A stretch of DNA of 64,000 nt from Delphinus delphis. Taxonomy: Eukaryota > Chordata > Mammalia > Artiodactyla > Delphinidae. The DNA lies in NCBI RefSeq assembly GCF_949987515.2, contig NC_082688.1, forward strand, positions 106,123,893 through 106,187,892. Reading direction: 5' to 3'. Position 1 is the stretch's first letter. Each line of letters begins with the position of its first letter. The notes under the pieces were generated by a model. The model was not told the origin of the DNA and made no database searches. It saw only the letters and a list, made by a program, of their open reading frames with translations. The position numbers and the translations under genes are program-made. Shown piece after piece: positions 12,033 through 23,215 of this stretch.

Positions 12033-12538
12033 TTTTTTAAGTTTTTTAATTAAAAAAATGTTTCCATTATAGTTTATCACAGGATATTGAATATAGTTCC
12101 CTGTGCTGTGTAATAGGACCTTGTTGTTTATCCAGTCTATATATAATAGTTTGCATCTGCTAGTCCCAAACTCCCAATCCATCCTTCCCCCACCCCCCAT
12201 CTCCCTTGGCAACCACAAGCCTGTTCTCTATGTCTGTGAGTCTGTATCTATCTTATAGATAAATTCATTTGTGTTATACTTGAGATTCCACATATAACTG
12301 ATATCATATGGCATTTGTCTTTCTCTTTCTGACTTACTTTGCTTAGTATGGTAATCTCTAGGTCCATCCATGCAGCTGCAAATGGCATTATTTCGTTCTT
12401 TTTTTATGGCTGAGGAGTATTCCATTGTATATATGCACCACATCTTCTTTATCCATTCCTCTGTCAATGGCCATTTAGGTTGTTTCCAGGTCTTGGCTAT
12501 TGTAGATAGTGCTGCTGTGAACATGGGGGTGCATGTAT
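12033..12538 (-). mobile_element. Antisense L1 3' end, first of two stacked insertions
   Basis: T-rich start (complement of the poly(A)), then 'gaatatagttccctgtgctg', 'ccaaactcccaatcc' and the antisense ORF2 C-terminus (complement reads IKKMWCIYTMEYSSAIK). Direct repeats atgacttttct at 12022-12032 and 12542-12552 bound it. Confidence 0.88.
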
Positions 12539-12552
12539 GTGATGACTTTTCT

Positions 12553-12682
12553 TTCTCTTTTTTTTGAATTTTATTTATTTACTTTTTATGCAGCAGGTCC
12601 TTATTAGTTATCACTTTTATACATATTAGTGTATATATGTCAATCCCCATCTCCCAATTCATCCCACCACCACCCCTCCCCC
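12553..12682 (-). mobile_element. Second antisense L1 3' end inserted into the target repeat of the first
   Basis: T-rich start, then 'gcagcaggtccttattagtt' and 'gtcaatccccatctcccaat' (L1 3' UTR complement). It is bounded by a perfect 14-bp repeat, gtgatgacttttct, at 12539-12552 and 12683-12696. Confidence 0.88.
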
Positions 12683-12699
12683 GTGATGACTTTTCTGAT

Positions 12700-14300
12700 A
12701 ATGGTAGGCTTACCTGGGCACGTGTGCTTCCCTTCAGCTTGTGACCTCCAGCCTTGAATTGCCTCAGCTGGTGTGTCAGCTGCATAAGTTTTTATCAGAT
12801 GCCTGACACTCAGAAAGCCATGTATCACATTTACCTCAGGCAGACACATAAGGATGAGAGACCTCTGTCACAGGACTGTAGGCCAGAAGTGATGGGAGCT
12901 TCGTCTAGGATGGTGAAGGTATGAATGGAATGAAGGGATATTTAGGAAGGAGAACTAATAGAACCTGGGCCTGGATTGGAAGTGGAGACTAGATGAGGGG
13001 GAGGAATCCAGGGTGACTTAGGTTTCTGGCTAGTGATGTTTTGTGTGAAGGTATGGAGGAGCAGAGGCAGATTTGTGGGGAGGGTGAGTTAAGTTTGGAA
13101 GGGTGGTGTTTAAGGTACCCCTGATGCGTGCATCCACGTGGCTATTAGGAGGAGACATGGGCTGTTCCCACCTTGCAGGGAGGGTTATTGTGACTATCAA
13201 CTGGGTTAATGCTTGTAAAGCACAGGGCATAGCACATAGTAAGTGCTCAACAAATGGTAGCCCTTATTACTGTTGGGATCATCAATTTATATTTGGTAAA
13301 TGAAGCCTTAGTTGCTGATACGATCGCTTAGAAAAGTGAAAAGTGATGAGAAGAGGAGGCTTAGGACCTGAGGAACACCAGCATTGGAGAGATGGGTAGG
13401 GAGGTGCCTACACCAGACAAGGTGCTGTGGCTCCACTGAGAACTGGCCCCATGCAAAACCTGAAAAGTTAGTTCTATTTTATTTAATCTCTTTATATTTA
13501 ATTATAAAGGCTGTGTTAGTAAGTAATACTAAAAGTTACATATGATTAATGCTATATATTGATTTCCTAATATAATGATTTACAATCTCTTAAGGTACAA
13601 ACGGTAATACTTAGAGACTCTGGAAGGATATTAATCTCCCTGCAGAATATCTCAAAATGAGTTGATATTCTGGTGTTCACAATGAAAATTTTAAGTTCAC
13701 AAGGTCAGTGCCTTCCACGTGATGTTGAAGAGGCTAACTTACACCTAATTTTCTGGTTTCTACCCCAATATAGTTTCTTATCCTGAGCTTTGAGTGGAAC
13801 CCACATTGGTCTTAGATAACAGATACACATATGAAGTAAAATTTAGTTATTAAATATTATTTGTTTTAATAATTTCTCCATTATTTTTGTAGATTTGGGG
13901 AATGTTAATCTTATATTCTAGACAGTTGTTCTAACCTAGTGCTTTTTGGGTGTTCTGTACTTAAGCATATGGGAATTAAATACATTCCTACATATACATA
14001 TTTTTTGCTTGACTTTTAAAAGTAGGGTCTATTTTTAAAATAAAGATTAGGGCCTTCTTGTGCCCCCAGCATCCAGATATCCATTGCTGTTAACATAATC
14101 ACATAGAACTGCTTTATCACCAGCTCAGAGAACAAATACTCTCACGACTCTTTTATACATAAATAAAAACTGGCCCTGGATTCCACTGATAGATGAGTAG
14201 GAAGTCCAGTATTTCCCTCCTGGCAAACTGACTAAAACCCATAGAGTCTTGACTCTAGACCAGAGCCTCCGTACAGCTCTCCACCCAATGGTGGTGGTCT
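12700..14300. other. Mostly single-copy intron
   Basis: Apart from a MIR 3' part at 13195-13275 there is no recognisable element. AT-rich from about 13480 to 14060. No exon-like block. Confidence 0.45.
13195..13275 (+). repeat. MIR 3' part
   Basis: 'gcttgtaaagcacagggcat', 'agcacatagtaagtgctcaa' and 'caaatggtagcccttattac' match the MIR terminus. Confidence 0.75.
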
Positions 14301-14309
14301 CTCCTGCAG

Positions 14310-14465
14310 CGTCCGGCAGGAGCCACTAGCCACATAGAGGTGTTGAGCACTTGAAATGTGGCTCATGCAACTGAAGAACCGAACGTTTTATTTTCTTTTA
14401 ACTAATTTAATTGTGTATTTACATAGCCACATGAGGCCAGCGGCAGCCTGATTCGACAGCACAGC
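14310..14465 (+). mobile_element. hAT-type non-autonomous DNA transposon relic
   Basis: 'gagccactagccacatagag', 'gttgagcacttgaaatgtgg', 'catgcaactgaagaac' and a terminal 'gacagcacagc' match the mammalian hAT-Charlie-like repeat built around 'agccacatgtggct'. The subfamily is not certain. Confidence 0.6.
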
Positions 14466-17400
14466 AGTATAAGGGGTGGGGCGGTGTGTGTGTTGCAGGG
14501 GGTGGGGCGTCAGTCTGGCTCCCGGGCTGGCAGACCCAGGGTTACAAGCCCTCTGCTCCCGGGCTGGTGCATTGTGAGAGCTCAGGAACTGCTCTCTCCT
14601 CTCCTCTCTGGAGAGGCACAGCATGAGGGTCAAGTGCTCTTCCTCCAGCCACCGCTGGACAGAGCTGAGGACTGAGAGCCATGGCCCTGGGGACCCGTGG
14701 TGGAGCTCTGTCAAGTGCAGAGATCTCTTCCTTTCCTGACACAGCCAGTGCCCAAGGGTCCCCACCCGGAAGCTCCGGGTCAGGATTTATCCTTCTGTCC
14801 CACCTTGAGCAGTGAGAACTACTGTCCTTTTCCCTCTTTTCCTATCTATGCCATGAGGGGTCAAGCCATTTTCCTTTTCAGGAACCAAAGAACAAGGTGT
14901 CTCATGGTGTCACCTACCTTGTTGAGCACTGGCACACAGGTGACCACTGTGATTTTTGTCTTAGTCTGGGTCCTGTAGAAAGGAGAGCCCGTGAAAAAGG
15001 CTTATATGTGAGGACTTTACTGGGTGCCACAGAGCAGGAGTGAGGGGCAGGGGAGTGGAAGAGAAGAGGAAGGAGAACCAATGTAAGTTGGCCCCTGCTC
15101 TCGGTGAAGGGATGTCTGGTCCTTATGAAATGACGGGTCCTTCCGGGGGAAGAAGGGAAGCATCTGTCCGTTGGATGCCATCCCCCATGGGTTCACTCCG
15201 CACTTCTGGACTGCATACCTGTGGGCTCAGGATACTGTGTCCCCAGGGCAGGAAGCAAGAGGCACATGGCATGGGTGTGAGGTGAGACACTGCATGAGGC
15301 TACGCAGAGTCCATGCAGAGCTGGCCACTGCAGCAGGGACTGCAGGAGAGAAAGGTGAGGCCGAGGGGATCTGAGCTGATGCACAAGAGGTGCAACAATG
15401 TACAAAGGGTCCTTCACCCACCCCTGCCCGGTCCACGCCAGCTAAGTGACTACAGTGTCTCCAGGATAATTTACTATGATTTAGTGACTTTCTGGCTCCT
15501 CTGTTCGAGCAGAGAATGAAAAACACGAGTCTAATTTTAGCAGGCATCCTGCTACAATCGTAGAATTACATAATGTACAGTTATGTATGTATATAGTTGA
15601 TATATGTACATATAATGACATTGATGTTAATAGAACAGCAACAGTACCGAGTACTTACTATGTGCTAATTACTGTTTTAAGTACTTTATACAAATGGAGC
15701 CATTTCTATATCTCTGACTATATGTATCAGTATACATACATAGATATAATGGATATGTTTAGATATAGGTATGAATATGTCTCTCTGTATCTTTATGTAA
15801 AATTGTATGCATTCATGCATTTCTTGTTTCTAGTTTTGAAGCTTGTATCAATTTTTAACTCTCCGTGCAATTGGTATAATTGATAAATACACACCAAAAG
15901 AAGAAAAAGAAATCAGCAACTCTCAGTGCTGGTGAGAGGCAGTGTGATTAGCTTTTACACCATGAAGAAGTTTTTCTGTGTTTTTACATTTACCTTAAAG
16001 AGTAACGTGGTTTTTACTAGGTCACTCACGAAGCAGGGAAAGAGTCTCAGATATCACAAGTTGCCTTCACAGGTGAGTGAAGGAGAGGAAGTTGGGAGGT
16101 GACACCTGGAATTGGCTTCCCGGGTTTTCTTTCCAGCATAACCTTGAACACATTCCTGAAGCAACAGGGGTCTTTAATCTGGGAGAGTCATTTTTAACAG
16201 TACTGGATGAGGGCCTAGGACTCCGTAATCTACCTCATTACAAACATTCGGGTTAAACCTCGGGGAGGTTCTGCAGATGGCTTTCCATCATTTTATATGT
16301 ATTGTTTTCTCTGGTAAGAGTTGGCATTTCTGGCCCTGTCACCACATCCTGGGAATTCATCTTATTTGAGCCCTGGCGGGACCCCTCTGTACTAACTGTA
16401 ACATTGACTGAAGTTACTAATTTAATAGTCTTCACTGGTTTGCCCCCAGTGACCCCCTAGTAAGCAGCTTCTTCAGCAACTTCTTTATGCCACGTGAAGT
16501 TGAGAGTGACAGTATTACTTACCACGGAACAGCCATTTGAACATAAAATTAGCTGATTTTATCACAGGGACCAATTGTTGAGCTAATTAGATGTGCAGTA
16601 CTGCTGATGAGCCAGAAACCCAAAGTGATTTTCCATCTAAACTGTGGTTTTCTGCAGAGTTGGCTGGGTTGTAGATACCAGGCTCACCAACAACCCTAGG
16701 AAAGGAAGAAAGGCTGAAGAAGTTTGCTAATTTCCATTCAGATTAGAGGAGGCTGGAGAATCTTACAGAGGAGGATCAGAGTGACACTTCAGCTTCACGC
16801 TGGGTTCCTTGACCTTGAAAGGGTGGGATTCTGTTCACAGAATCTGACAGCTGCTTCACATCTTTGGTGAGCTGCAGCCTTTGCACAAAATGTGGGGTCT
16901 TCTTGCCTTTGACAAAGACTTCGTAATCTTTTGTTAACAGCATTTTCATATTTTTTCCTCAGTTTCACAGTGGAATTCTTTGCTTATGGTATTAATTGGA
17001 GGAGACAATTGGATGTACTATTAATTGTTTTTGGATCATGAGATGTAGACGGTTTACCTCTCAAGTGAACCTATGATAACATTTTCTAATACTCTAAGTT
17101 GAATAGTGACCTGTGGCAGGGAGGGGGGGTGTTCACTTGTGATTTTTATGTCCTGAAAATTTGACTCTTCCTCATTTAGGAATTAAATCTTTTGATCACC
17201 AATAGATTATGTTACCTGAAATTTGATAGAGAATTAATAAATCTAAAGGTTGTTCTGGCCGCACGGCCCACTTCCTTCCCAACTCCTCAAAGCTTCGTGA
17301 ACAGTAAGCACAAGCTTTCCTCTGGATAACCTCTTTGGGTGAATGTTCAATTACCCACCATGTGTCAAATATAAAACAGTGCCCTAACATCTGGCTCTGT

Positions 17401-17640
17401 CTCTCAGCATCCCACCTATCCATCCATCCATCCATCCATCCAATCTTCAGCATAGCTATAGTCTCTATTTGCCATATTTTATCTTAAATTTCAATTATCT
17501 AGCAATCTGTCACTGTGCTCTATACAGTGTCATTTTTTTAAAAAGCACCCAAGTGAAAGATAAAAAAATATCTGCAATGATTGGATTACAACAAGTATTT
17601 TTTAGAATTGCTTCAGCTTTGATTATTTACTTTGATTAGC
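14466..17640. other. Mostly single-copy intron
   Basis: It holds a short MIR fragment (about 15635-15700, 'gtacttactatgtgctaatt') and an AT-rich tata/gtat tract at 15565-15800. GC-richer sequence at 14470-15450 has overlapping open frames on both strands but no family signature or splice context. No gene is supported. Confidence 0.45.
17417..17443. repeat. (ATCC)n microsatellite
   Basis: Six near-perfect catc/atcc units. Confidence 0.9.
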
Positions 17641-17674
17641 GGCTGCCGACATTCCATGGCATTCGCCACATCCT

Positions 17675-17905
17675 TTCAGTCTCTGTCTAGGTGGCCACGT
17701 TGCCTCCTTCCCTTCTATGTGTCTAATCTCCCTCTGCCTCTCTCTTACAAGGACCCATGTGATTACATTTAGGGCCCACTGGATAATCCAAGATAATCTC
17801 CCCATCTCGAGACCCTTAATTTAATCACAGCCATATAAAGTAACGTTCACATGTTCCAGGGATTAGGGCACCAGGAGGCACCATTATTCAGCCTACTACA
17901 GTCTG
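17675..17905 (-). mobile_element. MaLR-like LTR fragment
   Basis: 'acatttagggcccactggat', 'aatccaagataatctcccca', 'cgagacccttaatttaatca' and 'ccattattcagcctactaca' follow the order of an antisense MaLR LTR end. Confidence 0.5.
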
Positions 17906-19000
17906 CGGATCTGCTTTCCATCCTACCACTGTCACATGTCCAGCCTCAAATGGGGGCTGAAACTGGGAGCTCTTCTTTCCTGGGCTGCTCACCCAGTGGG
18001 TGCCCATCTGGCTTCTTCTGGACTCCAGGGCCATCCACAGAACACGCTCAGTATCCCAGAGAGGACAGGGCTTGCTCTCCTCTCTCTTGGGGTCTGTATC
18101 TAGTTTTGAAGGGAGGTACAAATTTTCATAAGCTTATCCCCCTTTCAAACATCTCTACCTTCAAAAAAGATCCACCTTCACCCCCATCCTGCTTACCAAA
18201 ACAAAGTAGCATACTAAAAATAACAACAGGAAAAAAACCCTAAGAGCTAGATTTGGGGGAGAAAATTATGCGTGTGAGTGAGTAATCAAAATAATGTTGG
18301 AATGGCTGGGGAGGGTGTTCTGGTACTCTACTAGTGACTTACTACCCGTGGATCCCTGAATTTAAAAATGAAGATCCAGTCTTCATTTTTAAATTACCTG
18401 AGTGTGGATAGCAAAATTTCCTCATAGGCTTGTTATAAGAATTAAATAATATTTTCTATATATGTAAAATACCTCTTGTTATGGACTGAAAAAAATATAT
18501 ATATATACCTACTATAGCTAGCCTGTAGTAGCCACCCAATATGCATTAGTCAAAGCTGAGCCCCTTCAGTCTTCCAGTCAAGAAAGTGGTTCTAATTATG
18601 CCAACTCAATTGAGAGAAATTAAATATAATTAATAAATATCCAGTTATGCTATAATCATCATAATATAACTGGACCTGATAATTCCCTACCAGGAGGTAC
18701 AGATCATTTGTGTTTCCTTGTAAGCATCTGTAGGCTGAAAATTTGAAAATTGGTCCTTCCTTCCTTACCTTCCCCCCATCTTCCTCAGTAAATTAATACA
18801 TTAATTACCTTATCAAATATTAATTGTGTACTGATTAGTTGCCAGATTCTCATTATAGTTGTTTCAAACACAGCTATCTGAAGAAGGATCTCATGAAGTT
18901 TCTTGTAATAAACTGTGCTTGCTACACATGGTCACAAAAGCCCATGTGTCACAAATGCTCTTTCCTGTAGACCATTTTCTGGGAACTATCCTGACATTAA
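17906..19000. other. Single-copy-looking intron with a strong hairpin
   Basis: The only distinct structure is the 16-bp-arm inverted repeat at 18359-18395. An AT-rich patch lies at 18480-18680. Confidence 0.45.
18359..18395. repeat. Perfect inverted repeat, 16-bp arms, 5-nt loop
   Basis: Left arm aatttaaaaatgaaga (18359-18374), loop tccag, right arm tcttcatttttaaatt (18380-18395). The arms are exact reverse complements. Confidence 0.97.
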
Positions 19001-19115
19001 GTGGGCTGTTTGGGGGCTCCTGGTCATCCTTGTTTCCCCCAAGACCTGGTTCTGTGCTTGGCACCTAGCAGATTGTCAGCAAATATTTGTTGACCCGAAC
19101 GAAAAAGATGTAGCA
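19000..19115 (+). repeat. L2 LINE 3' end relic
   Basis: 'gttctgtgcttggcacctag' and 'gtcagcaaatatttgttgac' match the L2 terminus. Confidence 0.6.
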
Positions 19116-19141
19116 GAATAAAGAAACCCACTGTTACCCCT

Positions 19142-19337
19142 TGTTACAGACTGAATATTTGTGTCCTCCCAAAATTCATATGTTGAAGCCCTAACTCTCA
19201 GTGTGATGGCATTAGGAGCGGGGGCCTTTGGGAGGTGTTTAGGGTTAGATGAGGTTATGAGGGTGGAGCCCCCATGGTGGGATTAGTGTCCTTGTAAGAA
19301 GAGACACCAGAACCCTCTCTCTCTCTCTCTCTGTCTC

Positions 19338-19369
<32 letters not shown>

Positions 19370-19645
19370 CCTCTCTCTCTCTCTCCCCCTCACCCCCTCT
19401 CTCCCTCTCTCCCTCTCTCCCTCTCTCCCTCTCTCCCTCTCTCCCCCCACGAGCACACAGAGAAGAGATCACGTGAACACACAGTGAGATGGTGGCCGCC
19501 TTTAAGTCATGAAAAGAGTCCTCACAATGAAACCTACCCTGCTGGCACCTCCCTGCCTCCAGAACTGTGAGAAATAATTGTCTTTTGTTTAAAGCAACCC
19601 AATCTGTGGTACTTTGTTATGGCAGCCCGGGCTGACTAAGATACC
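19142..19645 (+). mobile_element. MLT1A/B-type LTR with internal CT expansion
   Basis: The LTR reads almost end to end: TGTTACAGACTGAATATTTG at the start, 'aaaattcatatgttgaagcc', 'gatggcattaggagc', 'gagggtggagcccccatg', 'gggattagtgtccttgtaag', 'ccagaactgtgagaaataat', then 'tactttgttatggcagcccg' and 'ctgactaagata' at the end. The short CT-rich stretch normal for this LTR is expanded to about 135 bp (19314-19449). Confidence 0.88.
19314..19449. repeat. (CT)n to (CCCTCT)n microsatellite inside the LTR
   Basis: CT dinucleotides with CTGT interruptions pass into repeated 8-bp ctctctcc units and end in a C-run. Confidence 0.95.
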
Positions 19646-20800
19646 AGGGAGGGGTGGGGAGAACCATAGCCGTGGTTGAGAGTACCTGGGGCCCTGCTCT
19701 GCCCTTACTGACCCTGACCTTGCACAAGTCTTTACAGCTCTACTTTCCTGTGTATAAAGTGGGGCACATAAGAACAACAAAAATTTTTATAAATGTTAAC
19801 AGTTTCCAGTGCTTTGTTCCGTATCATATGAGTGGTAAGCCTCACCCCACACAGGGAAGTAGTTCAGGGTCTGTCCTCCTACCTGCCTTAGGAAGAAACC
19901 GAAGCTCAGATGGACTTCATTCATGTTGCCAAGATGACCCAGGTAATACATTTAGACAGAGTCATCTGACTCTGAATTCCATATGCTTTCCTCACACACT
20001 GTCCTCCGTAATCTATCAAGCATTTTATGAATATCACGGTTTAATGGGGTGACTCCAGAGACGAGGCTGTCGGCAATGACTTCATCCTGCTTTTCCAGGG
20101 GCCCTCAAATCTCAAACCGTTGTGGAAATATAGGATCTGAGAACCTTCCTTTCGGTCATGAATAGAGAAAATGGCAGGATTATTCCTGTTTCTTTGTTTA
20201 CAGGGAAATGGGTAGGTTGCATTCTAGAAATATCCCTTCTCAATCTATTGTGTTCTCTGTGCTCCGATGTGAAAACCAACGACAGCACTAAAAGACTCTT
20301 TTACCAACACCAAAAATCATTTATTTGCATCAAAGCACCCTGAGTAGACGTGGCTAAATGTCAGTCGATATTTGATGGTTTGGGGATTAACCAGCTCTTC
20401 TTCCTCTTCTTCTTTTTTTAAAACTTTGTGCTATTGTTTAAAGCATGGAATTATGATTTTTAAATGTCCGTGGAAAAGTCCTGAATAATTCATTCACCCA
20501 CTTTAGTCAAAGAGAAAAATCCCCCTTTGTGTGCCCAGCAGTAAGGATGAAATTCCTCTTACACCCCTCTTGTAGCTTTGTGGTTGTCATTACAGGTATT
20601 ATTATGAACTCTAACTAAGAACTTATGAAATAAAGGTTTTTATAATGCCCCTTTCTGGGAGGCAGGCATCTATATTTCTATGTATGCAGCCATACAGACA
20701 GATAGATCTTTTAATTGCATCTGGGTGATTATTTTCATTTCCACTTATTACTGTGTGCTAGACTCCCCTTGTATGAGTACAGATTGCCCTTTCTTGCACT
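19646..20800. other. Intron with possible MIR relics
   Basis: 'gaccttgcacaagtctttac' to about 19770 resembles sense MIR, and 'gaagaaaccgaagctcagat' to about 20010 resembles antisense MIR. The rest is unassigned. Confidence 0.4.
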
Positions 20801-22360
20801 GTATTTAGAAATATCTGCATTACCCCTGGGCATTTGTTCATTAATAGGGGGTGGGGAGAGAAAAAGCTTGTAATAATGGGCTTTACATATTATTAAACTG
20901 TGTGCATTAACATTTGGGTCCGAATGAAAAATCTGGTTTGTGTTACTGCCCTCTGGTGGTTGTAGTCTGTTGCTGCAGTGGCAGGGAAGTGCGTCCCTGG
21001 GGTGGAGTTCTGCCTTTGGTGGCAGCGTCCAGGAGCGATGCAGACTAGGGCATTGCTGAGCCATCAGTCTTTGATTCACAGTCACTGCTTTTCATCCAAG
21101 TGCACTGCGAGCACCCTAGGATTCCACTTACTGGCCAGAATAATGATACAAGAAGGCATTCTTGTGAGGGCCAAGGAGACATTTTCATTTTAGGGGAGGT
21201 ATACACACAAAATAACCCTGACCCACGTAGGGTGACATTTGAGTGAGTTCAAATTCTCCATGGGCCGCACTCCTCCTCATCTTGCAAGGCCAGCGTGGGA
21301 AAATGCAGTGGCTCCCTATGTGTGACATATGTACCACTTGTGGTACCTGAGGTGACTTCCGGATGTATCCAAACGAGCATTTTCAATGTTAATAGTTATG
21401 TGTGAATACCTTAATATGTTTTAGAAACAATGCAGTGAGTGTTTGAAGCCCACGATTTCCTGGGCGTTACTGCTTAGGTGATACCCAGGAGATAGGGCCC
21501 ACACACAGCTGCTTTCTTTGCAGTGATAACGGCACTGGGTTGATGAGCCATTGGCTGGTGGGGCAGAACCCTCGTGGAGGTGGGGGGATGACTGGGGGCA
21601 GCAGCAGCTCAGCCACCTCTCTAAGCCTGGGGTTCCTGATTTGTTAAATAGGATCGTAATGGCTCCTTCTTAGGGTGCTATAGCATTATAAGGTATGGTG
21701 TGCATGTCAGGCATCTGTCACAGAGTACGCGCCCTCATCTCCTCACACTAGGGACACTTCTCTGAGCCTTCCTCCGTGTTCGCATCCTGCTTTGCTTGCC
21801 ACACCCATTCCACCCTTCATCGGCCCCTTGTCAGAGTTTCCGTGTTCTTCTCCCTCTAGATTGTAGGTGGGGCCTGCCCTGTGGAGTGAGCCCATGTGGC
21901 TCTGTGCACAAAGCAGGCTCTCTCCACGTGCTTGTGGCAGGAATTAAGTGCAAAATCATTCTAAGTGACGTTTCCCGTCCTCTGACACATTCGGTACATT
22001 TCATCTATTGGATGACAACAGGGCCTATACGTGGTCCCTCCTGTCTCCCTGATTCATGTGGTCTGATAACCGGGACCAGATTAGGTCCCTGCCCATTGGC
22101 TGCAAACGGGGAGAAAAGGTCTGCAGTATCTAGTGCCTGCCAGCGCCAATATCGCTCTTATCTTACCAACTGATATATATAGGTTTATGGTCTGCGCCTG
22201 CGTGCACATGCTCTACTTGTTAATTTCAGAGGCAGGTAGACGGAAGGCAGTGGAAACATTTTAAATACAGTATTTCAGCTAGGGTAGGATCTATCCTGGA
22301 GACAACACAAGAGCCTTTGTTGCTCAAGCAGGTAGATTTATAAGGCTTGCCCTGGTTTAG
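20801..22360. other. Mostly single-copy intron
   Basis: A MIR-like 3' part lies at about 21600-21730 ('cacctctctaagcctggggt', 'cctgatttgttaaataggat'). Nothing else is assigned except the local duplication block beginning at 22091. Confidence 0.4.
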
Positions 22361-22362
22361 TC

Positions 22363-22428
22363 TATATAAAATGGCCTTAGGAGTGGTCCAATCAGAGAAA
22401 TAACCAGGGCGGGGTGGGGGGGAGGGGA
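22363..22428 (-). promoter_or_regulatory. Candidate minus-strand promoter-like cluster (GC box, CCAAT, TATA) with G-quadruplex
   Basis: Read on the minus strand, a GC box/C-rich run (complement of 22407-22428) is followed by a CCAAT-box pair (ccaat at 22389-22393 on +) and then a TATA-like tatata at 22363-22369. The + strand run gggcggggtgggggggaggg fits the G3+N1-7 quadruplex rule with 1-nt loops. It could belong to an unrecognised LTR. Promoter function is inference only. Confidence 0.3.
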
Positions 22429-22839
22429 GTAGGAGCCCTTACAGTTCAGGGGCAACCGGAGTGAAACAGGGTTTGTTGTCTTCCTGTGAAATTCCCGTGG
22501 ATTTTGTCTCAGCTCCATGTGGTTCTAAGTTTCTCCGATTGCCCTCCACAGAGCTTCCCAGCCTGTTCCTAAATGACTGCAGAACGCCCGCTTGCATGTC
22601 TGCAATGGAGGCGATGTTCATTTAAGGCTTCGAGAAATCAGAGCTTTCACGATTGCCGTGAAAGCCAGAGAGCCGCAAGCACCTCAGTAGCGGAGATGAA
22701 AGGACATGTGTGTGCATGTGTGTTTGGAACTTAAAGAACAGGGAGAAAAAGAAAAGAGATGTTACCGCTTTGCACTTCCTTCAAAATATGCCTGACTCCC
22801 TCTGGTGGGACCATTTAACTCCAAATGCGTCCCCCCCAT

Positions 22840-23215
22840 CCCCCTCGGCCCCTGCCACACGCTCCCCGCTCCCACGACATTCATCTTGGCTTCTGTGACA
22901 TCTGTTCTGGGCACTGCGGAGCCGTCTTCTCGTTGCCATGGCAGCCGGTGGAGAGAGCCCGCCCATTGGCTGCTAGCGGAGAGGAGAAAAAAGGCCCGCA
23001 GTGTCAGGGGTCGTGTGCCTAGTGCCAGACTGCCACTGTTTTCAGTCAGCTGCTGGCTTGGCCACATTAACAGAGCACGGGGCGGCGGGCAGAGGCCCGC
23101 AGGGACCGCCCACCACAGCTGTGGACATTGCCGGGGGAATGGGGGGCCCCCCCGAGGTCAATGTCATTAGTTTCTCCCTCAAGTGTGAAGTGTGTGAAGG
23201 ACAAAAGCAGCGCCC
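22840..23215. promoter_or_regulatory. GC- and CpG-rich island-like segment
   Basis: CpGs are clearly denser than in flanking DNA (for example gcggagccg, ggggcggcgggc, gcgcccgtc). An inverted CCAAT box (attgg, 22965-22969) and several GC-rich Sp1-like strings are present. No repeat family was recognised. It could be a regulatory element or a GC-rich relic. Confidence 0.35.

Noticed and set aside
17851..18243. 130-codon open frame on the plus strand
   Set aside because: It begins within LTR-like sequence and shows no domain. Treated as chance.
19245..19472. Arg/Glu-repeat 'protein' on the minus strand
   Set aside because: It is only a translation of the CT/GA microsatellite within the MLT1 LTR. 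The same applies to 31671-32009.
22805..23170. 121-codon open frame in the CpG-rich patch
   Set aside because: Several frames on both strands are open there because stops are rare in GC-rich DNA. No domain.
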